32,358 nucleotides of DNA from an uncultured Silvanigrella sp. GTDB taxonomy: Bacteria; Bdellovibrionota_B; Oligoflexia; Silvanigrellales; Silvanigrellaceae. The notes under the pieces were generated by a model. That model searched no databases, was not told where the DNA came from, and saw nothing but the letters and a program-made list of their open reading frames with translations. Positions within the stretch are counted from its first letter, which is position 1; every line of letters starts with the position of its first letter. Of the stretch, positions 23,691 through 31,593 are shown one piece after another. A program made the position numbers and the translations under genes. The DNA lies in NCBI GenBank assembly GCA_903932045.1, contig CAIZES010000072.1, forward strand, positions 1 to 32,358, given 5' to 3'.

Positions 23691-25028
23691 ATGAATCTCT
23701 TTATTACCACTGGACGCGGTCTTGAACCCTTCCTTGCAGAAGAAATTCAGGAACTCGCACAAGAGCACAAACTCACCATATCCGATGGTCCTAACGAAGC
23801 GGTTGCAGGTGTTTCGCTTGAGGCCCCATTCGAAACAGTTGTGGCGCTGAACTTTGGCCTCACAACTGCAAGCCGTGTTACGTGGACTCTTTTGGAAGGC
23901 TACGCCCCCAATGGCGACGCGGTTTATTCACTAACATCTTCTATCCCATGGGAAAAAATCTTTGATGTCGAAAAAACATTCAAGGTAGAGGCACATTGTA
24001 AAGACGGATTCACTACAAATTCCATGTTTCTGGCACTCAAAGTAAAAGACGCGATTGCAGATTCCTTCAGAAACAAATTTGGAAGTCGCCCCAGTGTTGA
24101 CCCCAAAAATCCGGACGTCACTGTACTTGCTCGACTTCAAGGAAAAAAAATCACAATTGCAGTAGACACTAGCGGAGAAACTCTTTCCAATCACGGCTAT
24201 CGCGTAGGCGACGGACGCGCTCCGCTTCGAGAAAATTTGGCAGCTTCCATGATTCGAGCCACAGGATGGCCTTTGTTGGCAAAGTCACTCCGAACAGATT
24301 GCGAACCCGTTTACCTCGAAAGAAATGCAGGAAATGCAGGAAAAGAAGCGGACAGCACAAAGCGCCGTATTCCTCTGCGTCTTCCTGTTTTGCCCACACT
24401 TTTAGATCCCATGTGCGGAACGGGAACACTCCCCATTGAAGCAGCTTTGCTGCTTCTGAACAAAAAACCCAACTCTCGCCGAGGATATTTCGCATTCGAT
24501 GCCATGGCGTGTTTTCATGGAAAAGAATTTGCGGAAATTCGTTCGTCACTCTCAAAGAAATTTGAGAACGCCGAACTCAGCGAAGACGCTGTTCAAGGCG
24601 CAATTAAAAGATACACTGAGAACCTGAAAAAGAATTCAATTGATTTTGAATGCGCTTCGTCTCCTATTATTGCGAGTGACATTGATGCGCATGCCATAAC
24701 ATCCACACGCCGCAATGCTGAAGCTGCCGGTGTGAACAAACTCATTGATTTGGGTCGCTGCTCATTTTTTGAAGGAGATGCCCCTGCAAAATGTGGGATT
24801 ATGGTTATGAACCCCCCTTACGGCGAGCGGCTCGAAGACGACGAAGCTGTTGCTGTGATGTACGAAAAAATTGGGAATACACTTAAGCACCATTTCCGAG
24901 GTTGGATGACCTGGCTGATCTCCAACAACACTCCCGCACTCAAACGCATCGGACTACGCCCCACACGAAAAGTATCTCTGTACAACGGGCCACTCGCCTG
25001 TCAATATCAGCAATACATTCTGTACTAA
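23691..25028 (+). CDS. rlmL: THUMP-domain 23S rRNA guanine-N2 methyltransferase, RlmL type
   Basis: Likely methylates a guanine N2 in 23S rRNA with S-adenosylmethionine. Family features in order: the N-terminus MNLFITTGRGLEPFLAEEI; a THUMP RNA-binding domain (about 45-150); TSGETLSNHGYRVGDGRAPLRENLAA; the SAM-binding motif DPMCGTGTLPIEAA (from D239); a second SAM-pocket motif ASDIDAHAI; and the catalytic NPPYGERL (from N374). The frame opens at an ATG at 23628, 2 nt after cbpA. The ATG at 23691 matches the family N-terminus; neither has a strong SD, so the start is uncertain. It lacks the C-terminal RlmK half of the E. coli fusion. Related UPF0020 methylases cannot be excluded. Confidence 0.85.
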   Translation: MNLFITTGRGLEPFLAEEIQELAQEHKLTISDGPNEAVAGVSLEAPFETVVALNFGLTTASRVTWTLLEGYAPNGDAVYSLTSSIPWEKIFDVEKTFKVEAHCKDGFTTNSMFLALKVKDAIADSFRNKFGSRPSVDPKNPDVTVLARLQGKKITIAVDTSGETLSNHGYRVGDGRAPLRENLAASMIRATGWPLLAKSLRTDCEPVYLERNAGNAGKEADSTKRRIPLRLPVLPTLLDPMCGTGTLPIEAALLLLNKKPNSRRGYFAFDAMACFHGKEFAEIRSSLSKKFENAELSEDAVQGAIKRYTENLKKNSIDFECASSPIIASDIDAHAITSTRRNAEAAGVNKLIDLGRCSFFEGDAPAKCGIMVMNPPYGERLEDDEAVAVMYEKIGNTLKHHFRGWMTWLISNNTPALKRIGLRPTRKVSLYNGPLACQYQQYILY

Positions 25029-25112
25029 AATTGGCATCCTCCCCTGTTCGCCCCCGTATGAACTTGCTAGAGTTGATCCAGACCAACTTTGTTCATTCAT
25101 TGGGAGAAACAC

Positions 25113-25415
25113 ATGGGTTTGTCTTGGCACTCAAAGGATAGCAACATCGAACAAATACGATCGCACATTGACGCATGCATAGCTCATGCACAAATTCCTT
25201 CTTTCGCTTCGTTACTATGGGAAAACGACGAACTCTGCATTCGCATCAACCAAGCGGGGAAAAGCGAATTTCGCATTGCCATTTTGGCAGCAGGAAAAGG
25301 TGTCCGAATTGCCGAAACAAAACGAGACGTCGCATTATTTCATAGAGCATTTGTAGGAACCGTCGAAAAATTCGTCGACAAAATACTATCTGAGGCTGGC
25401 TTTGACAAAGATTAA
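25113..25415 (+). CDS. hypothetical protein, 100 aa
   Basis: Unrecognised small protein. The ATG at 25113 has GGGAG 7 nt upstream. It is soluble and looks alpha/beta: DSNIEQIRSHIDACIAHAQI, then LLWENDELCIRINQAGKSEFRIAIL, GKGVRIAETKRDVALFHRAFVG and an amphipathic C-terminal helix (TVEKFVDKILSEAGF). Its last 14 bases overlap the TTG start proposed for the lytic transglycosylase, so the two are probably expressed together. Confidence 0.6.
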   Translation: MGLSWHSKDSNIEQIRSHIDACIAHAQIPSFASLLWENDELCIRINQAGKSEFRIAILAAGKGVRIAETKRDVALFHRAFVGTVEKFVDKILSEAGFDKD

Positions 25416-27897
25416 AATGTTCCGTCACCATTTCTTCTATTTACCAACCGTTGGATGTGCATTGCTTGCAGCGTGCACTACGACACCCGAAACATCTACG
25501 ACACCCGAAACATCTGGGCAACTCAAAACAGAACCTTCTCCTGCTTTAATACCCGACAAGGCCTATGAAATCGAATTCTCACCAGAAGTCACAACACGCA
25601 TGAGCACCATGCTCGGACAAGATTTATCCCCACAAGACAAACATCTCCTTATTGCCCAAAAGTGGCTAAAACTCACATTTGATCTTGTTGCAAAACGAGA
25701 ATATGGCGCAGCTAAAGCTACAGCCCTCGCAATTATGGACACATCAAATCTCTCAAAAGCCACCTACAGATGGGCTCTGGCTGCGTACGCAATGGCCCTC
25801 GTTGGAAATAGCAAAGAAGACACTTGGAAAAATCCAACAGAGTTTGCAAAAAGTGTAAGAACAAATGCACGCGGCACCCAGGCTTGGAACACACTTGAAA
25901 TCAAAACTGACACCATTATCACGGGACTTCTTAACCCCGCCATGCTGGCACAAGCTCAATTTGAACTTCCAGCTTGGTGGACGAATTTTGTAACACAGCC
26001 CACACATCTCAAGCCAACACCCGCGCCAGCATCAATCACAACAAAGCCTCTGGAAGCCATGAAACAGCTGGTTAGCGAACACAAATATGAAAAAGCAGCA
26101 ACCGTTGCTGAAGGCTTTTCCTCTGAAAAAACCCGTGACTGTGCCGTTCGACAATACGCAAAATACGTGTTGGCTCAATACAGTCGCAAAGCGCAAAACC
26201 GAAGAAAATTCTTTGAACGCCAAGAAAACTTGGTACAGGACATTATGACAAACGAATGCCCTGCCACAAATTTTGGTTTTTCAAATCAGAGATACGCCGA
26301 ATTTAGAATTGACGCTAATTTGTGGCTTTCTCGGTTACAATGGGAAAAAGGCGACAACAAAAAAGCCCTTCCACGCGCTGAAAAAATGCTTTTGGAAGCC
26401 GCAAAAGCAGAAGACGAAACCCTTGCACTGGATGCAGCTCACGTCATTGTTGGGCGCGTTGGGTTCGAAGAGTTTTCGGCAGCTCACAACGCCGATCGTG
26501 TTCAAAAACTGTTACAAACAAAATGGTTCTCTCCAAACGCAAGGCAATGGCTCACAGAGCGCCAAGGTCTTTTTCAGGTTATTTCTGGAGACAACGCTGC
26601 AGCCGTTGACACTTTTAAGCATATCCAAGAAAATTCAAAAAGCGAATCTCAACGAGCTGCAGCACTCTATTGGCAAGGTCGTGCTCTTCAAAATGCGAAG
26701 ATGGAAAAAGAAGCTCGGGAAGCTTTCTCTGAAGCGGGGAAAATGGCACCTCTTTCCTATTATGACTTGCTCGCAGGACAGGCATTAAAATCACCCTCTG
26801 GCAGAGCATCAACAAACGATGCGTCAGCATACGGCGAGCCATGGCAAAACATTTTCCGCAGAAAAATTGAACTGAATGCCTCAACAACATTTGCAATGTT
26901 CTTACCCATTCGGGATGAATTCTCCACCTCAGAAAAAAACCCCAACAACATTCAAGAAACCACTGCACCCAATACGACACAAAATACCACAGTCCCTGCA
27001 GAATCCACTTCCACGACTTTGATGGGTGACGAAGAAGATGAAGAAAATACTCCACAAGAACCATCGCAAGAACTCCAAAATGGACTTCGAAACGCACAGC
27101 TTCTTACTGCGCGATTGCGAGCTACGTCTCCGGCACTTTCTTTCGACGATTTTCGCACCGCAACCCGTAAAAATGTAGAATTTTTCAGCACGCTCCTAAG
27201 ACAGGAAACCCGTCTTCTACAAAAAACTTTCGAAAGCGAACTTCAAAACAACGAATCGGTTGCACCACTTGGCACCCGCGTTGCTTGGCAAGTCAACCTT
27301 GCTCTTTCGGATGCAGAAACCATTCTCCTTATCAGCAAACTTCGCGATATCGATCCTTTAGACAGTGCTGCAACAAATTTTTCGTATCTTTTGTATTATC
27401 CACGCCCTTTCGAACCTTCATTTTCCTCTGCAGCAAGGCGGTGCAGCGTTGACATTAATCTATTGTACGCAATCGCTCGACAAGAAAGTTTAATGAACCC
27501 CGAAATTAAGAGTCCTGTTGGTGCTGTGGGTCTTATGCAACTCTTGCCAAGCACAGCAAAAAAAGTGCTTTCGCGATTTCCAGAATTTGCGAAGTTCGAC
27601 AAAAGCAGCCTCACAAATCCTGACGTCAATACCCTTGCTGGCGCATGCTATATCTCAGATTTATTAAAACGCTACGAAAACAACCCCATCTATGCCATTG
27701 CCGCATATAATGCCGGAGAAGAAGCTGTTGACAGCTGGATTGCACATCGCGCGCCGGCGGCAGGCAGTTCCGAGATTTTTGTTGAATTTATTCCATACAA
27801 CGAAACACTTAAGTATGTGCAACGTGTCTCACGCAATTTTCACAATATGAATTGGATCTACGGAGCAAACCCAGCTCCGACAAAACCGGATTCGTGA
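25402..27897 (+). CDS. soluble-lytic-transglycosylase (Slt) family lipoprotein
   Basis: This enzyme cleaves the glycan strands of peptidoglycan with formation of 1,6-anhydro-muropeptides. The N-terminus is a lipoprotein signal with lipobox LLAAC, so it is anchored in the membrane. A long helical-repeat region (about 60-660) resembles the superhelical U/L domains of Slt70 (KEAREAFSEAGKMAPLSYYDLLAGQAL is typical), with a Thr/Glu-rich disordered insert (about 510-560). The C-terminal SLT domain has catalytic E695 in YAIARQESLMNPEIKSPVGAVGLMQLLPSTA, then NVTLAGACY-like and AIAAYNAGEEAVDSW motifs. Start: TTG 25402 has GAGG 6 nt upstream; ATG 25417 lacks an SD but gives an equally good signal peptide. 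Confidence 0.92.
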   Translation: MTKIKMFRHHFFYLPTVGCALLAACTTTPETSTTPETSGQLKTEPSPALIPDKAYEIEFSPEVTTRMSTMLGQDLSPQDKHLLIAQKWLKLTFDLVAKREYGAAKATALAIMDTSNLSKATYRWALAAYAMALVGNSKEDTWKNPTEFAKSVRTNARGTQAWNTLEIKTDTIITGLLNPAMLAQAQFELPAWWTNFVTQPTHLKPTPAPASITTKPLEAMKQLVSEHKYEKAATVAEGFSSEKTRDCAVRQYAKYVLAQYSRKAQNRRKFFERQENLVQDIMTNECPATNFGFSNQRYAEFRIDANLWLSRLQWEKGDNKKALPRAEKMLLEAAKAEDETLALDAAHVIVGRVGFEEFSAAHNADRVQKLLQTKWFSPNARQWLTERQGLFQVISGDNAAAVDTFKHIQENSKSESQRAAALYWQGRALQNAKMEKEAREAFSEAGKMAPLSYYDLLAGQALKSPSGRASTNDASAYGEPWQNIFRRKIELNASTTFAMFLPIRDEFSTSEKNPNNIQETTAPNTTQNTTVPAESTSTTLMGDEEDEENTPQEPSQELQNGLRNAQLLTARLRATSPALSFDDFRTATRKNVEFFSTLLRQETRLLQKTFESELQNNESVAPLGTRVAWQVNLALSDAETILLISKLRDIDPLDSAATNFSYLLYYPRPFEPSFSSAARRCSVDINLLYAIARQESLMNPEIKSPVGAVGLMQLLPSTAKKVLSRFPEFAKFDKSSLTNPDVNTLAGACYISDLLKRYENNPIYAIAAYNAGEEAVDSWIAHRAPAAGSSEIFVEFIPYNETLKYVQRVSRNFHNMNWIYGANPAPTKPDS
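25480..25515 (+). repeat. 18-bp tandem duplication inside the transglycosylase gene
   Basis: ACGACACCCGAAACATCT occurs twice in tandem (25480-25497 and 25498-25515), encoding TTPETS twice in the linker just after the lipid-attachment cysteine. The unit is a multiple of three, so the frame is kept. Confidence 0.9.
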
Positions 27898-27927
27898 AAA
27901 TAAAGCTTGATGAATAATTAAATTTAA

Positions 27928-29022
27928 TCAGTTCGCTTTAAGTTCTTCGTCAATTGCGTGAGAAAAGTCGTTTACCGACTGACCACCAGAAAGCTTGCGG
28001 CCATTAATATAATAAGCAGGAGTGCCGTTCACGCCCACATCAACGCCTGTTTGATAATTTGCCATCACGGTTGCGAGAGTAGCAGGGTCCTTACGACATT
28101 GTTCAAACTTTGCCTTGTCGAGCTTCAGCTCAGTAGCAAGCTTAGTGTAAACTTCTTCCCCAAGATTTGAGTAATGTTCGAACAGAAAATTATGCGCCTC
28201 AAAATACTTACCTTGATCGCCCGCGCACTTCGCACTCACAGCTGCTGGCTTTGCATTCTGATGGAAGTCCAAGGGGAAATCACGATACACCCAACGAACT
28301 TTGCCATCGTATTTTTTCATGACATCCATAAGTGTTGGAACCATACGAGCACAATATGGGCATTGATAATCGGCGAACTCAATAATAGTGACCTTTGCCT
28401 CTTTCGGACCCATAAAGAAACTGCCGCCATCGGTAATATCCAAACGAGGTTCAACCGGACGAGGCATTGTCAGAGCAACTTCGCCTTTGGCGCGAGCATT
28501 CTGAATCAAACGACCAATCACTTCTTGGCGAGCTTGTCCTTCCAATGCGTTACGAACTTCCTTCACTTGTTGCTCAGGTGAAAGGCTCTTCAGGCGAGGA
28601 TCGTCTTTGTACTGCTGAAGAATGGCTTGGATACGAGCTTCAGGCACATTAACATTTTCTTTTGCATAATGATCGCGAGCTTCGTCAATTGTTTTGAGAT
28701 TCTTTTCTTTCATATAACGACTGAAAAACTCGTTCAAATAGCGCCGACCCAAGAGTTCTTCGTAAGCACTGTAAACTTGCTGTTCAGCTTCAAAAACTTT
28801 TGCCTTCTCGGCACTCGTGAGAGATTCTTTGGTAAAGGGGGTGCCAAAATATTGACCCATGGCCCCCGATGCACTCGCAGCAGATTCTACTGAAGTTCCG
28901 GCAACACGAGCCTTCACATTTCCAGCAAATGCTGTGATATCGCGCGTAAACAGAAAACCAACTACGGCAGCAGCCGCGACCACACCAACAACCGCAATTC
29001 CGCCCTTAATTTGATTCGACAT
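27928..29022 (-). CDS. membrane-anchored DsbA-like thiol-disulfide oxidoreductase
   Basis: A 364-aa protein with one N-terminal membrane helix (about residues 7-27), then a helical region (about 70-185) resembling the N-terminal domain of SurA-type chaperones. A DsbA-like thioredoxin domain (about 200-362) follows. It carries the redox motif C221-P-Y-C224 in IIEFADYQCPYCARM and the cis-proline P335 in VNGTPAYYINGR, as in the Thioredoxin_4/BdbD group. It should oxidise or isomerise cysteines of exported proteins in the periplasm. The ATG at 29022 is preferred over the GTG at 29049 because of the AAGGG SD. That SD lies in the 3' arm of a 12-bp hairpin (separate entry). It converges on the transglycosylase gene. 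Confidence 0.92.
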   Translation of the reverse strand: MSNQIKGGIAVVGVVAAAAVVGFLFTRDITAFAGNVKARVAGTSVESAASASGAMGQYFGTPFTKESLTSAEKAKVFEAEQQVYSAYEELLGRRYLNEFFSRYMKEKNLKTIDEARDHYAKENVNVPEARIQAILQQYKDDPRLKSLSPEQQVKEVRNALEGQARQEVIGRLIQNARAKGEVALTMPRPVEPRLDITDGGSFFMGPKEAKVTIIEFADYQCPYCARMVPTLMDVMKKYDGKVRWVYRDFPLDFHQNAKPAAVSAKCAGDQGKYFEAHNFLFEHYSNLGEEVYTKLATELKLDKAKFEQCRKDPATLATVMANYQTGVDVGVNGTPAYYINGRKLSGGQSVNDFSHAIDEELKAN

Positions 29023-29024
29023 AG

Positions 29025-29078
29025 GGTACCCTTTTCTGTGAGAATTCACGGAACAGAAACAACGGAAGAAAAGGTACC
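29025..29078 (-). promoter_or_regulatory. ribosome-binding-site-sequestering hairpin
   Basis: On the minus strand GGTACCTTTTCT (29078-29067) pairs with AGAAAAGGGTACC (29037-29025): twelve pairs and one bulged base, enclosing a 29-nt loop. The 3' arm contains the AAGGG Shine-Dalgarno of the DsbA-like gene, and the stem ends 2 bases before its ATG. If the message extends this far upstream, the ribosome site is closed until the stem melts. Confidence 0.6.
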
Positions 29079-29171
29079 ATGAGGCTGACAGGGGAACAAC
29101 TGATGTCCCCCAAATTGCCGACTTTGAAAAAAATGCAGACGCTGGCTAGAAAAGCGAGCAGTGCGAATGAC

Positions 29172-30386
29172 TCAAACTTTTGACTTCAGAGCGTCAATTT
29201 TGTCTGTGCGCTCCCAAGGGAATTTGCTACGACCAAAATGACCAAAGGCGGCAGTTTCGCGATAGGAAAATCCGGCTTCGGTTGGCTTGCGAAGGTTAAA
29301 CTGCTCGATAATTTCGCGAGGCTTTGTTTTGAAAACTTCACGAACCGCTTTTTCAATTTGCGCACGTGGTGCTTTTTCGGTTCCAAAGGTTTCAACCAAA
29401 ATGCTAACAGGTTCAGCCACACCAATAGCGTATGCAAGCTCAACCAATGCGCGATCTGCAAGGCCAGCAGCAACAACATTTTTTGCCATATAGCGGGCCA
29501 AGTAAGCGGCAGAACGGTCTACCTTCGTGGGGTCTTTTCCAGAGAATGCACCGCCGCCATGGGCGCCGTGACCGCCATAAGTATCAACAATAATCTTGCG
29601 GCCTGTAAGACCACAGTCACCCTGAGGACCACCCACAACAAAACGTCCTGTGGGATTCACAAGAAATTTTGTTTTTGCGTCAATCCATTCCGCAGGCATG
29701 GTTTTTTTAATAATTTCCTCAATAATAAACTCGCGGAGTGTTGAGAGCGAAACGTCCGCCGAGTGCATTGTGCTCACAACAACAGTATCGGCACGGTGAA
29801 TGCGTCCAGCACGATATTCAAAAGTAACCTGAGATTTTGAATCAGGACGCAAAAAGTTCACGCGATTTTCGCGACGCGCCTTAGAAAGACTTTCCAAAAT
29901 GTGATGTGCATATTGAATAGATGCAGGCATAAGCTCGGGTGTTTCGCGAACAGCGTATCCGAACATCATACCTTGATCGCCAGCACCCATCTCTTTTTTT
30001 ACGCCTTCATCAACGCCCATGGCAATATCTGGAGACTGTTGTTCCAGGGCAAGAATAACACCGCAGCTCCCAAAATGAAAACCAGTGTTAGCATCGGTGT
30101 ATCCAATATCGCGAATAACATCGCGAGCGATATCCGCATACGAACGCATTTTAACGCGAGCCTCGGGCTTCACAGTAATTTCGCCCGCAATTACAACCAA
30201 TCCTGTTTTCACAAGAGTTTCACAAGCCACACGTGCTTCTGAATCATATTTCAAAATTTCATCGAGAATGCCGTCGGAAATTTGATCGGCCACCTTATCG
30301 GGGTGACCTTCGCTCACGCTTTCCGAGGTAAAATAAGAAACATCCGCCTGGGACGAAAATCTTGCATGAGAAAAATTCTGAAACAT
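29172..30386 (-). CDS. metK: S-adenosylmethionine synthetase
   Basis: MetK makes S-adenosylmethionine from methionine and ATP. Its 404 aa include about 17 extra N-terminal residues before the family start [21 protein letters not shown]. The ATP/Mg motif GAGDQG is at 134-139 ([13 protein letters not shown]). [29 protein letters not shown] and the phosphate-loop [19 protein letters not shown] follow, and [10 protein letters not shown] is near the end. The ATG at 30386 has GGAG 5 nt upstream, preferred over a GTG two codons earlier. It lies 132 nt downstream of the RNase P RNA gene on the same strand; a small hairpin with five T's sits in that gap. No known SAM riboswitch was recognised. Confidence 0.97.
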   Translation of the reverse strand: MFQNFSHARFSSQADVSYFTSESVSEGHPDKVADQISDGILDEILKYDSEARVACETLVKTGLVVIAGEITVKPEARVKMRSYADIARDVIRDIGYTDANTGFHFGSCGVILALEQQSPDIAMGVDEGVKKEMGAGDQGMMFGYAVRETPELMPASIQYAHHILESLSKARRENRVNFLRPDSKSQVTFEYRAGRIHRADTVVVSTMHSADVSLSTLREFIIEEIIKKTMPAEWIDAKTKFLVNPTGRFVVGGPQGDCGLTGRKIIVDTYGGHGAHGGGAFSGKDPTKVDRSAAYLARYMAKNVVAAGLADRALVELAYAIGVAEPVSILVETFGTEKAPRAQIEKAVREVFKTKPREIIEQFNLRKPTEAGFSYRETAAFGHFGRSKFPWERTDKIDALKSKV

Positions 30387-30417
30387 ATACACTCCGTAGT
30401 TAGGATTACCCTGTCAC

Positions 30418-30436
30418 AAAAACCGGAGAAGCTCGG
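30418..30436 (-). terminator. small terminator-like hairpin between rnpB and metK
   Basis: On the minus strand CCGAG pairs with CTCCGG (one bulged C, 3-nt loop) and TTTTT follows at 30422-30418. It could end the RNase P RNA transcript or attenuate metK, which starts 31 nt further on. The stem is short, so efficiency would be modest. An upstream GGGGAG (30462-30457 area) could pair with its TTCTCC side as an alternative. Confidence 0.4.
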
Positions 30437-30518
30437 CTCGGCCATTGGTGGGGCCAAAACTCCCCTGGAGAAAAACAAAAAACATAATAACAAACAACAC
30501 AGAAGACGAAAAACAATA

Positions 30519-30878
30519 TGAGGGAGAGTCTGTAAGCCGGATTCTGTCGAGGACCACAATTCCTCTTCCCGCGGACGTTACCGCCGCGATGTTTGCGGCC
30601 AACCCGGATGTCAAACGGACCGAGCCGATCCTTCATCCCTATTTGGCTTTGCTTCGGATGGGGTTTGCCAAACGCCTTGTTGCCAAGGACATCCGTGAGC
30701 TCTTACCTCACGTTTTCACCATTGCCGTTCCCTTGCGGGACTTAGGCTGTGTGTTCTCTGTTGCACTTTCCGTCGGGTTACCCCGCCTGGTCGTTAACCA
30801 GCATCCTGCTCTTTGAAGTCCGGACTTTCCTCGCTCCCGGAAAAACCGGTACGCGCTGTGATCCAACCCTCCCTCACC
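30519..30878 (-). ncRNA. rnpB: RNase P RNA, bacterial type A
   Basis: This is the catalytic RNA of RNase P, which trims the 5' ends of tRNA precursors. Conserved elements read on the minus strand: GAGGAAAGTCCGGAC near the 5' side (P4 region), CCGACGGAAAGTGCAACAGA, then AGGTAAGAGCTCACGG, and the 3' signature GACAGAATCCGGCTTACAGA. The ends are set by the P1 helix: TGAGGGAGGGTT at the 5' end pairs with GACTCTCCCTCA at the 3' end over 12 pairs. The resulting length of about 360 nt fits the type A class. A promoter with 17-bp spacing lies directly upstream. Confidence 0.96.
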
Positions 30879-30883
30879 AAACA

Positions 30884-30912
30884 TGCATAGACCACTGTCC
30901 AGGCAAGAGCAA
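30884..30912 (-). promoter_or_regulatory. candidate promoter of the RNase P RNA gene
   Basis: TTGCTC (30912-30907) and TATGCA (30889-30884) are separated by 17 bases, and the -10 ends 5 bases before the P1-defined 5' end at about 30878. The hexamers are imperfect, but spacing and position relative to the RNA start agree. It lies within the short gap after the thioesterase gene. Confidence 0.45.
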
Positions 30913-30933
30913 GTCTCGAACTTTGGCACAACT

Positions 30934-31455
30934 TTACGATGCCCACTGCAATAAGCGCACGTCTCGTCTTTCGGGACTCGCACAAAAAAATTCCTCTCCT
31001 GGAATTTCCAGCATCGCACGGCTTTCAGACGGAATTTCAATCACTCTTGGTCCGGAAAGATTCAGAAATACAAACCGAATTTGCAACGAAAATGCCAAAT
31101 CTGCATATGCGAAAACCGCATCACCCAAAGTTTCAAGCTCGTTTGTCGATGGCTCGCTTGTGTATATCGCCTGAAACACTTTGATGCTACTTTTGCGGCA
31201 AGCCACGGTACGCGTCACGACCCAAATTCGTTGCCCCATAGACAGCGGTTTTACATACCGAGACATTGTTTCGGCCACAACAAAAGTTTGATTTTCACGC
31301 AATTGTCGTTCGAATCCAAAATCAATTTCCTGAAGAGCAGCATAACGTGCCCGCTCGGCAAACAAAAGATAGCGCGGATGATGAACATATCCACCGGCAT
31401 CGATATCCTCAAACTGAACCTGCATCGCGAAAACATGCGAACGCAAAAAACGCAT
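30934..31455 (-). CDS. acyl-CoA thioesterase, YbgC/4HBT hot-dog family
   Basis: A 173-aa hot-dog-fold thioesterase that hydrolyses acyl-CoA thioesters. The 4HBT signature is QVQFEDIDAGGYVHHPRYLLFAERAR, with D19 in the position of the catalytic aspartate. MGQRIWVVTRTVACRKSSIKVFQAIY and the strand ending DLAFSLQIRFVFLN follow. YbgC in other bacteria is often linked to tol-pal, but those genes are not present here. The C-terminus is about 35 residues longer than in typical YbgC. The ATG at 31455 has GGAGGAGG a few bases upstream. It is divergent from the cysteine-cluster gene and upstream of the RNase P RNA. Confidence 0.88.
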   Translation of the reverse strand: MRFLRSHVFAMQVQFEDIDAGGYVHHPRYLLFAERARYAALQEIDFGFERQLRENQTFVVAETMSRYVKPLSMGQRIWVVTRTVACRKSSIKVFQAIYTSEPSTNELETLGDAVFAYADLAFSLQIRFVFLNLSGPRVIEIPSESRAMLEIPGEEFFCASPERRDVRLLQWAS

Positions 31456-31593
31456 TGTTCCTCCTCCAATTTACAGGTGCCCACAAAAATCATTCGTTCA
31501 AGACACACACCACAATGGCTTTTCATCCCGAGTTGTGTCAAGAAGCCATGAAAGTGCTGCAAGTGTTCCATCCAGAACAGAAAAGGATTTGTC

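Noticed and set aside
30387-30518. Known SAM or SAH riboswitch upstream of metK
   Set aside because: No conserved core of the classes I know could be matched; only generic GC-rich pairings are seen.
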